DNA from: Candidatus Puniceispirillum sp.
GTDB taxonomy: Bacteria; Pseudomonadota; Alphaproteobacteria; Puniceispirillales; Puniceispirillaceae
Direction of reading: 5' to 3'
Assembly: GCA_016778895.1 (NCBI GenBank)
Contig: JADHOR010000002.1
Location: 1 to 64,000, forward strand
Length of the DNA: 64,000 nt
The position numbers and the translations under genes were made by a program. Positions 1-9,090 of the stretch are shown piece after piece; positions within the stretch are counted from its first letter, which is position 1; the number at the start of each line of letters is the position of its first letter. The notes beneath the pieces are model-generated. The model saw only the letters and a list, made by a program, of their open reading frames with translations, was not told where the DNA came from and searched no databases.

Positions 1-807
1 GCCACAGGCCGCCATGCCCATGCCGCCAACAAGACCTCCGGCAAGATCTGACAAAATATCGCCAAACATATTCTCCATTACCAAAACATCGGCTGCCCAG
101 GGCTGGCGAATAAGATCGAGCGCTGCCGCATCGACATAACTATAAGTCTTGCTGATATCCGGATAATGGGCGCTAACCTCGTCAAAAATTTGCCGGAAAA
201 ACGCCATCGAGGTAAAGACATTCGCCTTATCAACGCAAGTCACCTGCCCCGCATGCCCTTTTGCTTTGCGCTTACCGGCAAAGCGAAAGGCAAAATCATG
301 CAGCTTCTCGGTTGTTGCTCGGGTGATACGCAAAGTCTCGTCACAGACTGCGTTATCAATGACCTTGCTACGCCCATGCACGGCGGCCGAATAAAACAGC
401 CCTTCGGTAGATTCGCGAATAATGACCAGATCAATCTTGCTGGTGCGGCTGTCGGCAAGTGGCATTGGTGTATTCGGATAGGCTTTGACTGGCCGGATAC
501 CGGCATAAAGCTGGTACCGGTCACGCAGCCGAAGATGTGGTGAAATTTCGGTGCCATCAGCGTGCCGGATCTGGGGAAGCCCGATGGCGCCGAGGAAAAT
601 CGCATCGGCGGCACCGGCACGCTTTTCACCATCTGGCTCGATATCAACACCAGTTTCCGCATAATATTTGGCACCTGCGGCAATCTCAATAATTTCTGGT
701 GCCGGAACTCCGGCCTTGCTCATGGCCTTTTGGGCGAGGAATATGGCGGCATCACTGACATCAACACCGATGCCATCACCTTTAACCAAGCTAATCGTCG
801 CGCGCAT
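1..807 (-). CDS. Isocitrate/isopropylmalate dehydrogenase-family protein (C-terminus beyond window)
   Basis: Decarboxylating NAD(P)-dependent 2-hydroxyacid dehydrogenase of the IDH/IMDH/tartrate dehydrogenase superfamily. 269 codons are visible, read from an ATG at 807 preceded by GGAGG six bases upstream; the frame runs off the left edge, so the last part is missing. Visible marks are the N-terminal VKGDGIG, the arginine-bearing substrate segment RLRDRYQLYAGIRPVKAYPN, the loop IIRESTEGLFY, the CVDKAN segment with the catalytic-type Lys, and ENMFGDILSDLAGG, where the Asp residues bind metal. The loop IRESTEGLFY is closer to isocitrate/tartrate types than to true LeuB (RELCGGSYF in the leuB of this window at 61004), so the substrate is probably not 3-isopropylmalate. 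Lies downstream of tRNA-Gln on the same strand. Exact substrate is unknown. Confidence 0.85.
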   Translation of the reverse strand, partial: MRATISLVKGDGIGVDVSDAAIFLAQKAMSKAGVPAPEIIEIAAGAKYYAETGVDIEPDGEKRAGAADAIFLGAIGLPQIRHADGTEISPHLRLRDRYQLYAGIRPVKAYPNTPMPLADSRTSKIDLVIIRESTEGLFYSAAVHGRSKVIDNAVCDETLRITRATTEKLHDFAFRFAGKRKAKGHAGQVTCVDKANVFTSMAFFRQIFDEVSAHYPDISKTYSYVDAAALDLIRQPWAADVLVMENMFGDILSDLAGGLVGGMGMAACG

Positions 808-926
808 ACCGTGCCTCCGGGTTATTTTAGCGAGCAATCGCACCGCACGATATGTGGTGGCAGGTTACTGGCCACAGGCTCTAGTTCAAAAATGGTGTGG
901 TAAATTCAGCGATGCGCAAGAACGGA

Positions 927-1001
927 TGGCTGGGGCGGTAGGATTCGAACCTACGGTACACGATACCAAAAACCGATGCCTTACCACTTGGCCACGCCCC
1001 A
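927..1001 (-). tRNA. tRNA-Gln (anticodon TTG)
   Basis: Read on the minus strand, a complete 75-nt cloverleaf. The acceptor stem is TGGGGCG/CGCCCCA with discriminator G and an encoded CCA end. The T-loop is GGTTCGAATCC and the anticodon loop is TTTTGGT, which reads TTG. The outermost anticodon-stem pair is a T-T mismatch and one pair is G-T, otherwise the stems pair normally. Matches the usual alphaproteobacterial tRNA-Gln by eye. Confidence 0.95.
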
Positions 1002-1017
1002 ATCCGTTGGACGCTGC

Positions 1018-1046
1018 AATTTAGCGACCAAGTTTCAAGCAATCAA
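1018..1046 (-). promoter_or_regulatory. Candidate sigma-70 promoter of tRNA-Gln
   Basis: On the minus strand TTGATT (1046-1041), a 17-base spacer, then TAAATT (1023-1018), about 16 bases before the mature tRNA 5' end. Spacing and position fit a tRNA promoter. Found by eye; not tested. Confidence 0.45.
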
Positions 1047-1120
1047 GTCCGTTCTTTGTCGAATATGCTTTAAAATCCACCAAACCATGTGATTATATCC
1101 TAATCGTCTGATTAAATGAT

Positions 1121-2008
1121 TTAATCGGCGTGATGAATCTGGCTTGTAATGGCCCAATATCCAGCTGTTTCAAGCTGGATTGCCGCCGCGCTGGCATCGT
1201 CGGGGTAATCGAATAGTGCAAAACAGCTTGCCCCGCTTCCCGACATCGCAGCGCATTTGACGCCAGGTGTGGCATTTATAATTTCAAGGCAGAATCTGAT
1301 CTCCGGCGCTAGTGCAAGCGCCGCTGGTGTCAAATCATTGCCGCGCGCTACAATGCCAGCCGCATCAAGCCCATCAAGCGATCCGGCAACACCGCTGTAG
1401 CGAACGCCTGAATGGGCAAATACGTCTTTGGTCGATAGCGGGATCCGTGGGTTAGCAAGTAATATCGCACCAGTCTTTGGCATCGTAAATGGCGTCATGG
1501 CCTCGCCAATTCCAGCGATGCGCTGGCACCCACCAGCAAGACAAACCGGCACATCCGCGCCAAGGCTGGCGGCAAGTTTAAACATGGCGGCAGCTTCTAG
1601 CGGCGCCGATGATAGTGTGTTTACTGCCCGCAATAATGCTGCTGCATCGGCTGATCCGCCGCCAAGCCCCGCTCCGACGGGAATGTTTTTTTCCAGCGTG
1701 ATTGAGAGCCCACCAATGACACCACCGGCTTGCCGGTATCCGTTCAAGGCGCGCATCACCAAATTATCAGCCCCAATATTATTTGGTGTTTGGCGATTAA
1801 ATCCGGGCCCGGCAATTGCGGAATCATCAAGTGCGGCACTGAACTCACCTTTCACCGACAGCGCATCATCGCCGGCCAGCTCAAGCGTCAGCCGGTCGCC
1901 AAATTTGGTAAAGACGATCAGCGAGTCTAGATGATGATAGCCGCGATCATCCTTGCCGCAAACACGCAGGAAAAGGTTAATTTTTGCCGGCGCTAGAACT
2001 GAAATCAT
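1121..2008 (-). CDS. ispE: 4-diphosphocytidyl-2-C-methyl-D-erythritol kinase
   Basis: GHMP-family kinase that phosphorylates CDP-methylerythritol in the MEP pathway to isoprenoid precursors (cytoplasmic). 295 aa, normal for the family. The N-terminus carries APAKINLFLRVCGKDDRGYH, the substrate-binding segment of IspE. The ATP-binding loop PVGAGLGGGSADAAALL lies near residue 112, and the C-terminal MSGSGASCFALF is the third GHMP motif. Its ATG overlaps the TGA of the TPR gene upstream (ATGA), so translation is probably coupled; the operon order etfD-TPR-ispE places it last. Confidence 0.96.
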   Translation of the reverse strand: MISVLAPAKINLFLRVCGKDDRGYHHLDSLIVFTKFGDRLTLELAGDDALSVKGEFSAALDDSAIAGPGFNRQTPNNIGADNLVMRALNGYRQAGGVIGGLSITLEKNIPVGAGLGGGSADAAALLRAVNTLSSAPLEAAAMFKLAASLGADVPVCLAGGCQRIAGIGEAMTPFTMPKTGAILLANPRIPLSTKDVFAHSGVRYSGVAGSLDGLDAAGIVARGNDLTPAALALAPEIRFCLEIINATPGVKCAAMSGSGASCFALFDYPDDASAAAIQLETAGYWAITSQIHHAD

Positions 2009-3720
2009 GGATTAAGTTTGGCGGTAAATTCGGCTTTTAAATCATCTTTGGTGGCAATTGACAGCGCATACTGCCATTTGAACCTTGCCTCTCTGTGGCG
2101 GCCGGCTTCCCAATAGGCATCGCCAAGATGACCGGTAATGACCGCGTCCATTGGCTCCAGAATGGTTGCCTGCTCAAGAAAGGCAACCGCCAGATCATAA
2201 TTGCGAAGCTTGAAATGTACCCATCCTAGCGAGTCGACAAAAAAGCCGCTTCTCGGTCGCAATCGAACGGCCTTTTCAATTAATTTAATTGCTTCGTCAA
2301 GATTACGCCCGTCATCAGCCCACCAATAACCAAGATAATTTAAGGTGAAGGGATCGTCTGGATTTTCCTTCAAAGCTGCTTTGAAACTGGTTTCGGCAAG
2401 TTCATCCTGTTCAAGCTGTTCGTAGCAAATGGCAAGATTCCGGTAGAGATCGCCAGACACGAAGCCAAGATCAATAGCAACGAGATAGGCATCACGCGCC
2501 TTATCAAACTGGCTTGCCATCCGATAAAGGTTACCAAGCTCTTGCTGCAAAAGCGCGTTCTCCTGATCTTTCGCGACTGCTGCCTTCATTTGGCTGATGG
2601 CGCCTTCCATATCATTGCGCCGTTCCAGATCGCTTCGCAGTAGCAAACTTGGTTGCCCCCAAATACTGGTCTCATCAATGGCATCAAGCTTGGCGATAGC
2701 GGCCAACGGTTGTTCCATTTCCTGTAATGCTTGGGCCAGCAGGAAACGGGCACTATCGTTGGCATCATCAAGATATAATGCCAGCCCAAGTCGTGCATTC
2801 AACGCGGTGCCATCTTGCGACTGCCTGTCTATCAAGCTGGCATCAATGATACCGTCGGCGATATGGCTGCTTATTGTCGGCGGTTTTTGTTGGCTGATCA
2901 GCTGGCTGCGCACAAGTTTGTGGTTAAACCCCAATGGCAGGCGGTGAATCATCTGATCCATTTTGTCCAACTCGTTGTTGCGGGCGTACAAGCTGGCAAG
3001 CTGAAGCATGGCTTGTGATGATAGATCTCTACGCGCAAACAATGTCTCGGCATGAAGCCGCATTTCGGCTTTATCACCGATATGCTCGGCCAGACGGGCG
3101 GCCTGAATGGTGTACATCGCCGGCATGATCTGACCAGAGGCGTTAGTGGTTTTGCCAATTTTCATCAAATGTGACAATCCAGCGGCGCCCCGCCCCTTGG
3201 CAGCAAATGCCCATGACTTGATCACGGCGGCCATCGGCTGGGCGTCAAGATTTTCCGCAATCGAGTCGGCAAGTACCAGAACCGCATCCCAATCTTTTTG
3301 CAGGATTGCCTGTGCGGTTGCAGGTTCGCGGGCAAATCTGATGGTCAGATTCTGCAGCTCAAATTCGCTGGCGAGCGTTGCTGCTGCATCAATATGTCCA
3401 AGTTGAAACTGGGTGTAAAAGGCCTGTTGCAACAGCTTGGCATTATCCCGATCAGAATTTAGCGCGTTGAGGTAGAACGCTGCCGAGGCACCAATATCGC
3501 GAAAATACACCGCCTGGCGTGCCGCAAGATAATTTGCCGCAGTAGTCTCCAGACGCTGGTTCGGGTTTGTCACGGAGAAGGCTCTTGAAGTTGGTGTAGA
3601 CACTGAGGCTATCAGCAGAATGACACCGGCAAGCATCAGCCGTGACCGGTTATGGCCGGCACGTCGTAGTGGTTTTTTCTGGCCCGTCATTTTGTCTAGA
3701 TTACCCAATTCCAACCTCAC
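2005..3720 (-). CDS. TPR-repeat protein, probably exported or membrane-anchored
   Basis: 571 aa from a GTG at 3720 that overlaps the etfD TGA (GTGA); an ATG at 3690 (residue 11) is an equally possible start. Residues about 28-45 form a hydrophobic segment after a basic stretch, ending in an Ala-x-Ala-poor region, so either a signal peptide or an N-terminal anchor. The middle is helical and degenerate. The last ~190 residues hold clear tetratricopeptide repeats, for example [20 protein letters not shown] and [23 protein letters not shown] proteins at this position between etfD and ispE are familiar in alphaproteobacteria, but their role is not established; a scaffolding function is inferred from the fold only. 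Confidence 0.85.
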   Translation of the reverse strand: MRLELGNLDKMTGQKKPLRRAGHNRSRLMLAGVILLIASVSTPTSRAFSVTNPNQRLETTAANYLAARQAVYFRDIGASAAFYLNALNSDRDNAKLLQQAFYTQFQLGHIDAAATLASEFELQNLTIRFAREPATAQAILQKDWDAVLVLADSIAENLDAQPMAAVIKSWAFAAKGRGAAGLSHLMKIGKTTNASGQIMPAMYTIQAARLAEHIGDKAEMRLHAETLFARRDLSSQAMLQLASLYARNNELDKMDQMIHRLPLGFNHKLVRSQLISQQKPPTISSHIADGIIDASLIDRQSQDGTALNARLGLALYLDDANDSARFLLAQALQEMEQPLAAIAKLDAIDETSIWGQPSLLLRSDLERRNDMEGAISQMKAAVAKDQENALLQQELGNLYRMASQFDKARDAYLVAIDLGFVSGDLYRNLAICYEQLEQDELAETSFKAALKENPDDPFTLNYLGYWWADDGRNLDEAIKLIEKAVRLRPRSGFFVDSLGWVHFKLRNYDLAVAFLEQATILEPMDAVITGHLGDAYWEAGRHREARFKWQYALSIATKDDLKAEFTAKLNP

Positions 3721-5351
3721 ATATTGGGGTAATTAGGCCCGCCTCCACCTTCAGGACTGACCCATATGATATTCTGTGATGGGTCTTTGATATCACAAGT
3801 TTTGCAATGCACACAATTTTGTGCGTTGATCTGAAGTCGTGGGTCGGTGCCATCATCATTGTGGATAATTTCGTAAACACCTGCCGGGCAGTAGCGTTGT
3901 TCGGGCGCATCATAAAGCGCGAGATTGTGGCTGATCGGGATCGACGCATCTTTTAAGGTCAGATGCGCTGGCTGATTTTCTTCATGATTCGTCCCGGACA
4001 GGAACACCGATGAGTTCCGGTCAAAACTCACAATACCATCTGGTTTTGGATAGTCGATCTTTGGTGCTTCGCTAGCTCGTTTCAGACTTTCATGGTCAGC
4101 ATGATGGTGCAATGTCCACGGGGCTTTGCCAAAAAACACATAAGTGTCAATCGCCGCATGAACGAGGCCAAGCCATAGGCCTTTGGCAAAGCCCGGCCGA
4201 ATGTTGCGCACCTTATAGAGCTCGGCCCACAACCAGCTATCTTGCAGCCGGCTTGCATAGCTAGTTGGCTCATCACCGGCCTGCATGGTATCCAGCGCTT
4301 CAAAAATCGCTTCGGCGGCCAGCATCCCTGATTTCATCGCTGTGTGCGTACCCTTGATTTTTGGCACATTCAAGAACCCTGCGGTACAGCCGATAAGGCA
4401 ACCGCCCGGGAACGTCAATTTCGGCACTGACTGGAAGCCGCCTTCGTTCAGCGCGCGCGCGCCGTAGGAAACGCGGCGTCCACCAATAAAGGTATCACGC
4501 ACTGACGGATGATTTTTAAATCGCTGGAACTCCTCAAATGGCGACAGATGCGGGTTGCTGTAATCAAGCCCGACCACATAGCCAACGGCAACCTGATTAC
4601 CGTTCAGGTGATATAGGAATGAGCCGCCGTAAGTGTCGCTTGCCAGCGGCCAGCCAACCGAATGCCAGGCCAGACCGGGTTTGGCCTTTGCCGGTTCAAT
4701 ATCCCATAATTCTTTAATTCCGATGGCAAAGGTTTGCGGATCTTTGCCCTCACGCAGATCAAATTTCTCGAACAGGGTCTTGGTCAGATGTCCGCGGCAG
4801 CCTTCAGCAAAAACTGTCTGTTTGGCGTGCAGCTCCATGCCGCGCATATACTGATCGGTGGGCACCCCATCCTTGCCAATACCCATATCGCCAGTCGCAA
4901 CCCCTTTGACCCGGCCCTGATCATCATACAGTACTTCAGCGGCCGGAAAGCCCGGATAAATCTCAACGCCCAGGGCTTCGGCCTGTTCGCCAAGCCAGCG
5001 ACAGAAATTCCCAAGCGAGATGATATAATTGCCATGATTCTTCATGCTTGGCGGTGTTGGCATCCGAAAGCTGCTGGTCTCGGTCAGAAACATGAATTTA
5101 TCAGCTGTTACCGGCGTGTCGAGGGGCGCGCCGCGTTCTTGCCAATCGGGAATCAGCTCATTCAGGCTGCGCGGTTCAAGAACGGCGCCTGACAGGATAT
5201 GGGCGCCAACTTCGCTGCCCTTTTCAATCAGGCACACCTCGAAGTTTTTGCCAGCCTCATTTGCCAGCTGTTTCAGTCGGATCGCTGCGGACAGGCCAGA
5301 TGGGCCGCCTCCAACGATCACAACATCAAATTCCATCACTTCGCGTTCCAT
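3717..5351 (-). CDS. etfD: Electron-transferring flavoprotein-ubiquinone oxidoreductase (ETF-QO)
   Basis: Inner-membrane-associated FAD/[4Fe-4S] enzyme passing electrons from ETF (fed by acyl-CoA and methylated-amine dehydrogenases) to ubiquinone. The FAD-binding [19 protein letters not shown] is at the N-terminus. The C-terminal ferredoxin-like part has CPAGVYE, then [20 protein letters not shown], giving the four cluster cysteines. About 544 aa, standard length. Several in-frame ATGs exist (5363, 5354, 5351); GGGA ends six bases before 5351, so I prefer that one. First gene of an overlapping operon with the TPR protein and ispE. The etfAB genes are not in this window. Confidence 0.96.
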   Translation of the reverse strand: MEREVMEFDVVIVGGGPSGLSAAIRLKQLANEAGKNFEVCLIEKGSEVGAHILSGAVLEPRSLNELIPDWQERGAPLDTPVTADKFMFLTETSSFRMPTPPSMKNHGNYIISLGNFCRWLGEQAEALGVEIYPGFPAAEVLYDDQGRVKGVATGDMGIGKDGVPTDQYMRGMELHAKQTVFAEGCRGHLTKTLFEKFDLREGKDPQTFAIGIKELWDIEPAKAKPGLAWHSVGWPLASDTYGGSFLYHLNGNQVAVGYVVGLDYSNPHLSPFEEFQRFKNHPSVRDTFIGGRRVSYGARALNEGGFQSVPKLTFPGGCLIGCTAGFLNVPKIKGTHTAMKSGMLAAEAIFEALDTMQAGDEPTSYASRLQDSWLWAELYKVRNIRPGFAKGLWLGLVHAAIDTYVFFGKAPWTLHHHADHESLKRASEAPKIDYPKPDGIVSFDRNSSVFLSGTNHEENQPAHLTLKDASIPISHNLALYDAPEQRYCPAGVYEIIHNDDGTDPRLQINAQNCVHCKTCDIKDPSQNIIWVSPEGGGGPNYPNM

Positions 5352-5363
5352 CATTATTCCCAT

Positions 5364-5551
5364 CTATATCGACATAGTTTCAAAATTTGGCCAGAAATAT
5401 GATACCAACCAAGACTATATTCCCTGTAGGCTGTTACCATAAGAAGCGTTCAATTCAGCTTCAAGCCAATTGATAAAATTCAGTGTCCATGCAAGAGTAA
5501 TATTGCGCATTTTTGCTGCGGTGAAACAACTAAAATTCGACAGATTCTGAT
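5364..5551. other. Divergent intergenic region etfD / udg
   Basis: About 190 bases between two divergently read genes, so promoters for both are expected here. I see AT-rich stretches but no pair of boxes convincing enough to call, and no strong hairpin or repeat. Confidence 0.4.
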
Positions 5552-6457
5552 ATGCCAGCACAAATCCATGATCGAAATGAGCTGATTGCGATGTTGGCAT
5601 GGCAACTGGATATGGGCGTTGACGAAGTCTTGTTGGATCATCCTGTGCCAGATGTCCCGCCATTGCGGCTTGAGCAGCTTTTGGCGGAAAATGATGGCAC
5701 ATCGGCATCTATGGCTGTAACACCGGCTATCCGTGGCGCTGCATCGCAGCAAGATATTATACGATCGTCATTGATGTTATCAGGTGATGCCGCGCCCGAT
5801 ACCATGTCCTTTGATCACCAGCCTGTTAGAGCAAATACGGGGGCTGATCTGGCAGCAGTTTCCAGCATCACCAGCCTGGCTGAGTTGCAGGCTGGCCTTG
5901 CCGGTCTTGATGCGTGCCCACTAAAGCACACCGCCAGCAACCTATGTTTTGCCGATGGTAATCCGGGGGCGCGGTTGATGATTATTGGCGAAGCGCCCGG
6001 CCGTGATGAAGACCGCATGGGTGTGCCTTTTGTTGGCGCTGATGGTCAGCTTCTCGACAAGATGCTTATGACGATTGGTGTCGATCGCGCATCGGCCTAT
6101 CTCACCAATCTTCTGCCATGGAGACCGCCGGGCAATCGCAGCCCTACCGATGAAGAAACGGCGATGTTGTTGCCATGGCTGTTTCGACATGTTCAACTGG
6201 CGAAACCGGATATCGTGCTGTTGCTGGGCGGTGCCGCGGCCAAGCTGATTTTAGGCAGTAATGATGGGATTATGAAGCTACGCGGCCAGTGGCATGAAAT
6301 TGATTTTGGTGATGGCGTATTGCGTCCGGCTTTGGCAAGCCTGCACCCGGCCTATCTGCTGCGCTCGCCCGCGCAAAAACGTCTGGCATTTGAAGATTTG
6401 CTGCGATTGGCCAAGCGGCTTACTGCAAACGGCAAAAAGGGTGCGCTGGGTGAGTAG
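5552..6457 (+). CDS. Uracil-DNA glycosylase, family 4-like
   Basis: Removes uracil from DNA in base-excision repair. 301 aa. After about 110 poorly conserved N-terminal residues the catalytic domain begins: motif A GEAPGRDED (146-154), the segment LPWRPPGNRSPT (188-199) and motif B HPAYLLRS (265-272), all in family-4 order. Family 4 normally binds a [4Fe-4S] cluster through four cysteines; aligned by eye, these positions are L119, C122, W190 and L206, so three are lost. The fold call is firm, cluster loss is inferred. The N-terminal extension (DVPPLRLEQLL...) is common in alphaproteobacterial versions. No good Shine-Dalgarno precedes the ATG at 5552. Confidence 0.9.
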   Translation: MPAQIHDRNELIAMLAWQLDMGVDEVLLDHPVPDVPPLRLEQLLAENDGTSASMAVTPAIRGAASQQDIIRSSLMLSGDAAPDTMSFDHQPVRANTGADLAAVSSITSLAELQAGLAGLDACPLKHTASNLCFADGNPGARLMIIGEAPGRDEDRMGVPFVGADGQLLDKMLMTIGVDRASAYLTNLLPWRPPGNRSPTDEETAMLLPWLFRHVQLAKPDIVLLLGGAAAKLILGSNDGIMKLRGQWHEIDFGDGVLRPALASLHPAYLLRSPAQKRLAFEDLLRLAKRLTANGKKGALGE

Positions 6458-6565
6458 CCTGACAACGAAACAGTTGATCCGCTCGTTGCCACAAGGTACG
6501 AATTAGCTGGTGGGTTTAATTGATTTTGCCGATCAGCAATCGCATCTAGACGTAAAGGTCGAAAA

Positions 6566-6694
6566 ATGAGTTTCAATTTATTCCCCGAATGCCGCAATCA
6601 TGGCCAAACGCCGATCCTGGTTCCAGCTGTGGCTCCAACTGTGGCTGTGATCTGTGATCAAGATCAGTTATTGCGACGTTTTTTGAAATGGTGA
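6566..6694 (+). CDS. Possible 42-residue small protein coupled to the lytic transglycosylase
   Basis: Short ORF: ATG at 6566 with AAAGG seven bases upstream, 42 codons, ending in TGA at 6692-6694 that overlaps an ATG of the transglycosylase (TGATG). The peptide begins MSFNLFPECRNHGQ and ends LLRRFLKW; its centre is Pro/Val/Ala-rich without a clear membrane segment. I do not recognise it. The ribosome-binding site and stop-start overlap argue for translation, perhaps as a coupling leader; chance cannot be excluded for so short a frame. Confidence 0.35.
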   Translation: MSFNLFPECRNHGQTPILVPAVAPTVAVICDQDQLLRRFLKW

Positions 6695-8463
6695 TGATGC
6701 CAGTAATCAATTTGCGAGTTGTTCTGGCATCAGCGCTTCGAGGGCTGTTTCTGGGCGTATTAATCGCCGTTGGCTTCACGGGTTTACCTGCGATGGCATC
6801 GTCTCCCCCTGAACCATTGAGCGCGTCTGATGCCACGCAGTATAAGCGCCTTATTGAACTGCAGAAGGCTGGCAATATGAAGCAGGCTATCCGCGAAATG
6901 GGGCGGATAAGGGACCCGATTTTAACCGGCCATCTGCTGGCGCAGCGCTATCTCCATCCGACGGCATGGCGATCAAGCTATAAGGAATTATCTAGCTGGC
7001 TTGCTGCTTATAATGATCATCCTGATGCCAGCCGAATCTACTGGCTCGCCAAGCGCCGTAAGCCGAGCAATGCGCGTAGTCCAAAGGCACCAAAACCCGG
7101 CTATTTGAACGGCTATGGTCAGGCTGGTGCCCATGGATACAGGCCGCGTATCCCGGCAAGCATTGCTGGCCGCGCCTCACCAACCCGCACCGCCTCTATT
7201 GCATGGTCGATCCGGCGCGCGATCCGGCGTGGCTGGCCGTCAGGTGCGCTGGAAATTGTCAATGACTCAGGGAATAAGCGTTATCTGACGGGGGCGGAAG
7301 AGGGTCAGCTTCGCAGCGAAATCGCACATGCATATTTTATCTTTGGGGTTGACCCAAAAGCCATTCGCCAGGCCCGCTATGCCATTGCCATCGGGCGTGA
7401 GCATGCTCAACTGGCCTATTGGGCTGGTGGTTTGGCCGCATGGCGAAGCGGTCAGATCGATCTCGCCGGGCAGTTTTTCCGTACCCTTGCCAATCTGCCC
7501 GAAGCGAGCCCCGGGCAACGTAGTGCCGCCGCCTTTTGGGCGCACCGCGTCGAGCTGCGGCAGGGGCGGCCAATAGAATCGGTTCGTTATCTTGAAGTAT
7601 CGGCGCGCGAAATTGACAGTTTTTATGGGGTCGTTGCACGCCATGCCCTTGGCCAGCAGATCAATATTTCGTTTGACCTTCCGGCAATTGAGCCCGGATT
7701 TTATGACTGGTTGGCAAAACGCCCGGGCGGCAAGCGCGTATTTGCCTTATTACAGATTGGCGAGACCCATGCTGCTGAGCGTGAACTGCGCTATCTTTGG
7801 ATGGAAATGCCCGACCAATACCGGCTTGGGGTGTTGCGGTTTGCGAATGACCATGGCATGGCCGGCATGGCCTTCCGGGTTGCCGAAATTATCCGCAAGG
7901 ATAGTGGCGTAAGTTGGTATGGTGCGCTATATCCGCACCCACAATTTAACGCCGAGTATGATATCGACGAAGCCTTGGTCTGGGCAATTTCACGGCAGGA
8001 ATCTGGTTTTAATCCGCGTGCCAAAAGCAGTGCCAAAGCCGCAGGTCTGATGCAGCTCATGCCCGCCACTGCGTCCTTTATTGCGCGTGACCGTGGCTAT
8101 CGCGGGGGCAAAAAGCATCAGCTATTTGAGCCGAAATTAAATCTTGAACTGGGGCAGGATTATATCAAGCATCTGCTTGACGAACCGCTGGTTGAGAGCT
8201 CGCTGATCCGGTTGCTTGCTGCGTATAATGGCGGGCCAGGTAATTTGCGAAAATGGCTTCGCACGGTTGACCATCAGGATGACCCGTTTTTACTCGTTGA
8301 ATCGATCCCGGCGCGCGAGACCCGATATTATGTAAAGAATGTTATCTCTAATCTTGGCATCTATCGTGAACGTTTCGGTGAAACCTCACCGGCCTTGTCT
8401 GGACTTGCCGCTGGCAATGGTGGCAGGTTTGTTCCAAGCGAAGCGGTTGATAGGGCGAATTGA
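6694..8463 (+). CDS. slt: Soluble lytic murein transglycosylase
   Basis: Periplasmic enzyme that cleaves peptidoglycan glycan strands to 1,6-anhydro products. About 589 aa. A hydrophobic stretch near residues 10-33 (GLFLGVLIAVGFTGLPAMA) is a signal peptide. A long helical U/L-type region follows, then the C-terminal SLT domain: AISRQESGFNPRA with the catalytic Glu near residue 436, AAGLMQLMPATA, and LAAYNGGPGNLRKWL. Starts at 6688, 6694 and 6697 are all possible; I chose 6694 because it overlaps the TGA of a small upstream ORF. Family call is firm. Confidence 0.94.
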   Translation: MMPVINLRVVLASALRGLFLGVLIAVGFTGLPAMASSPPEPLSASDATQYKRLIELQKAGNMKQAIREMGRIRDPILTGHLLAQRYLHPTAWRSSYKELSSWLAAYNDHPDASRIYWLAKRRKPSNARSPKAPKPGYLNGYGQAGAHGYRPRIPASIAGRASPTRTASIAWSIRRAIRRGWPSGALEIVNDSGNKRYLTGAEEGQLRSEIAHAYFIFGVDPKAIRQARYAIAIGREHAQLAYWAGGLAAWRSGQIDLAGQFFRTLANLPEASPGQRSAAAFWAHRVELRQGRPIESVRYLEVSAREIDSFYGVVARHALGQQINISFDLPAIEPGFYDWLAKRPGGKRVFALLQIGETHAAERELRYLWMEMPDQYRLGVLRFANDHGMAGMAFRVAEIIRKDSGVSWYGALYPHPQFNAEYDIDEALVWAISRQESGFNPRAKSSAKAAGLMQLMPATASFIARDRGYRGGKKHQLFEPKLNLELGQDYIKHLLDEPLVESSLIRLLAAYNGGPGNLRKWLRTVDHQDDPFLLVESIPARETRYYVKNVISNLGIYRERFGETSPALSGLAAGNGGRFVPSEAVDRAN

Positions 8464-8505
8464 CCCCGTCAGATCGTCCCCGTCAGATCGCCCTGTTAGA
8501 TTGCC
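8464..8505. repeat. Three tandem copies of a 14-bp unit
   Basis: Directly after the slt stop codon: CCCCGTCAGATCGT, CCCCGTCAGATCGC, then the diverged CCTGTTAGATTGCC. The first two differ at one base. It fills most of the short gap before moaB. No function is evident; a slippage-prone spacer is the simplest reading. Confidence 0.7.
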
Positions 8506-8529
8506 CCTGAGGATAGAAAGGTAAGAGCA

Positions 8530-9090
8530 ATGGATCATGATAAGCGGATCGATAAAACCATCCTGTTTGTGCCGGTAAATATCGCCATTTTAACCGTGTC
8601 TGACTCGCGCAAATCTGATGATGACCGATCGGGTGATTTATTGGCTGGGCGGGTAAATGATGATGGCCATAATCTGGCTGGCCGCGCCATTGTAACCGAT
8701 GATTTTGATGCGATTATTGAGCAGCTTGGCAGATGGATTGATGATGACGGGGTTGATGTGATTGTGTCGACGGGTGGCACCGGCCTTACTGGCCGGGATG
8801 GCACACCTGAGGCATTTCGGGCGATTTTCGACAAGGAAATTGAGGGTTTTGGCGAATTGTTCCGCTATATATCCTTTGCTAAAATTGGTACCTCAACGGT
8901 GCAATCACGGGCGGTTGCTGGTGTTGCAGGCGGCACTTACTTGTTCGCGCTGCCCGGCTCGCCATCGGCGTGCCGCGATGGATGGGACGAAATCCTGCGT
9001 TATCAGCTCGATATTCGTCACCGGCCATGCAACTTTGTTGAAATTATGCCGCGGCTCGCCGAATCGCCGACCCAGCGCCGCGGTGGGTAA
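8530..9090 (+). CDS. moaB: Molybdenum cofactor biosynthesis protein B (MoaB/MogA family)
   Basis: MPT-binding protein that adenylates molybdopterin during Mo-cofactor synthesis in MogA-type members. 186 aa, normal size. The domain starts with VNIAILTVSDSR, has the MPT-binding loop VSTGGTGLTGRD, then ALPGSPSACRDGWDEIL. AAAGG sits eight bases before the ATG at 8530. Its TAA shares a base with the rnhB ATG (TAATG), so the two are cotranslated. No other moa/moe genes are in the window. Confidence 0.92.
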   Translation: MDHDKRIDKTILFVPVNIAILTVSDSRKSDDDRSGDLLAGRVNDDGHNLAGRAIVTDDFDAIIEQLGRWIDDDGVDVIVSTGGTGLTGRDGTPEAFRAIFDKEIEGFGELFRYISFAKIGTSTVQSRAVAGVAGGTYLFALPGSPSACRDGWDEILRYQLDIRHRPCNFVEIMPRLAESPTQRRGG

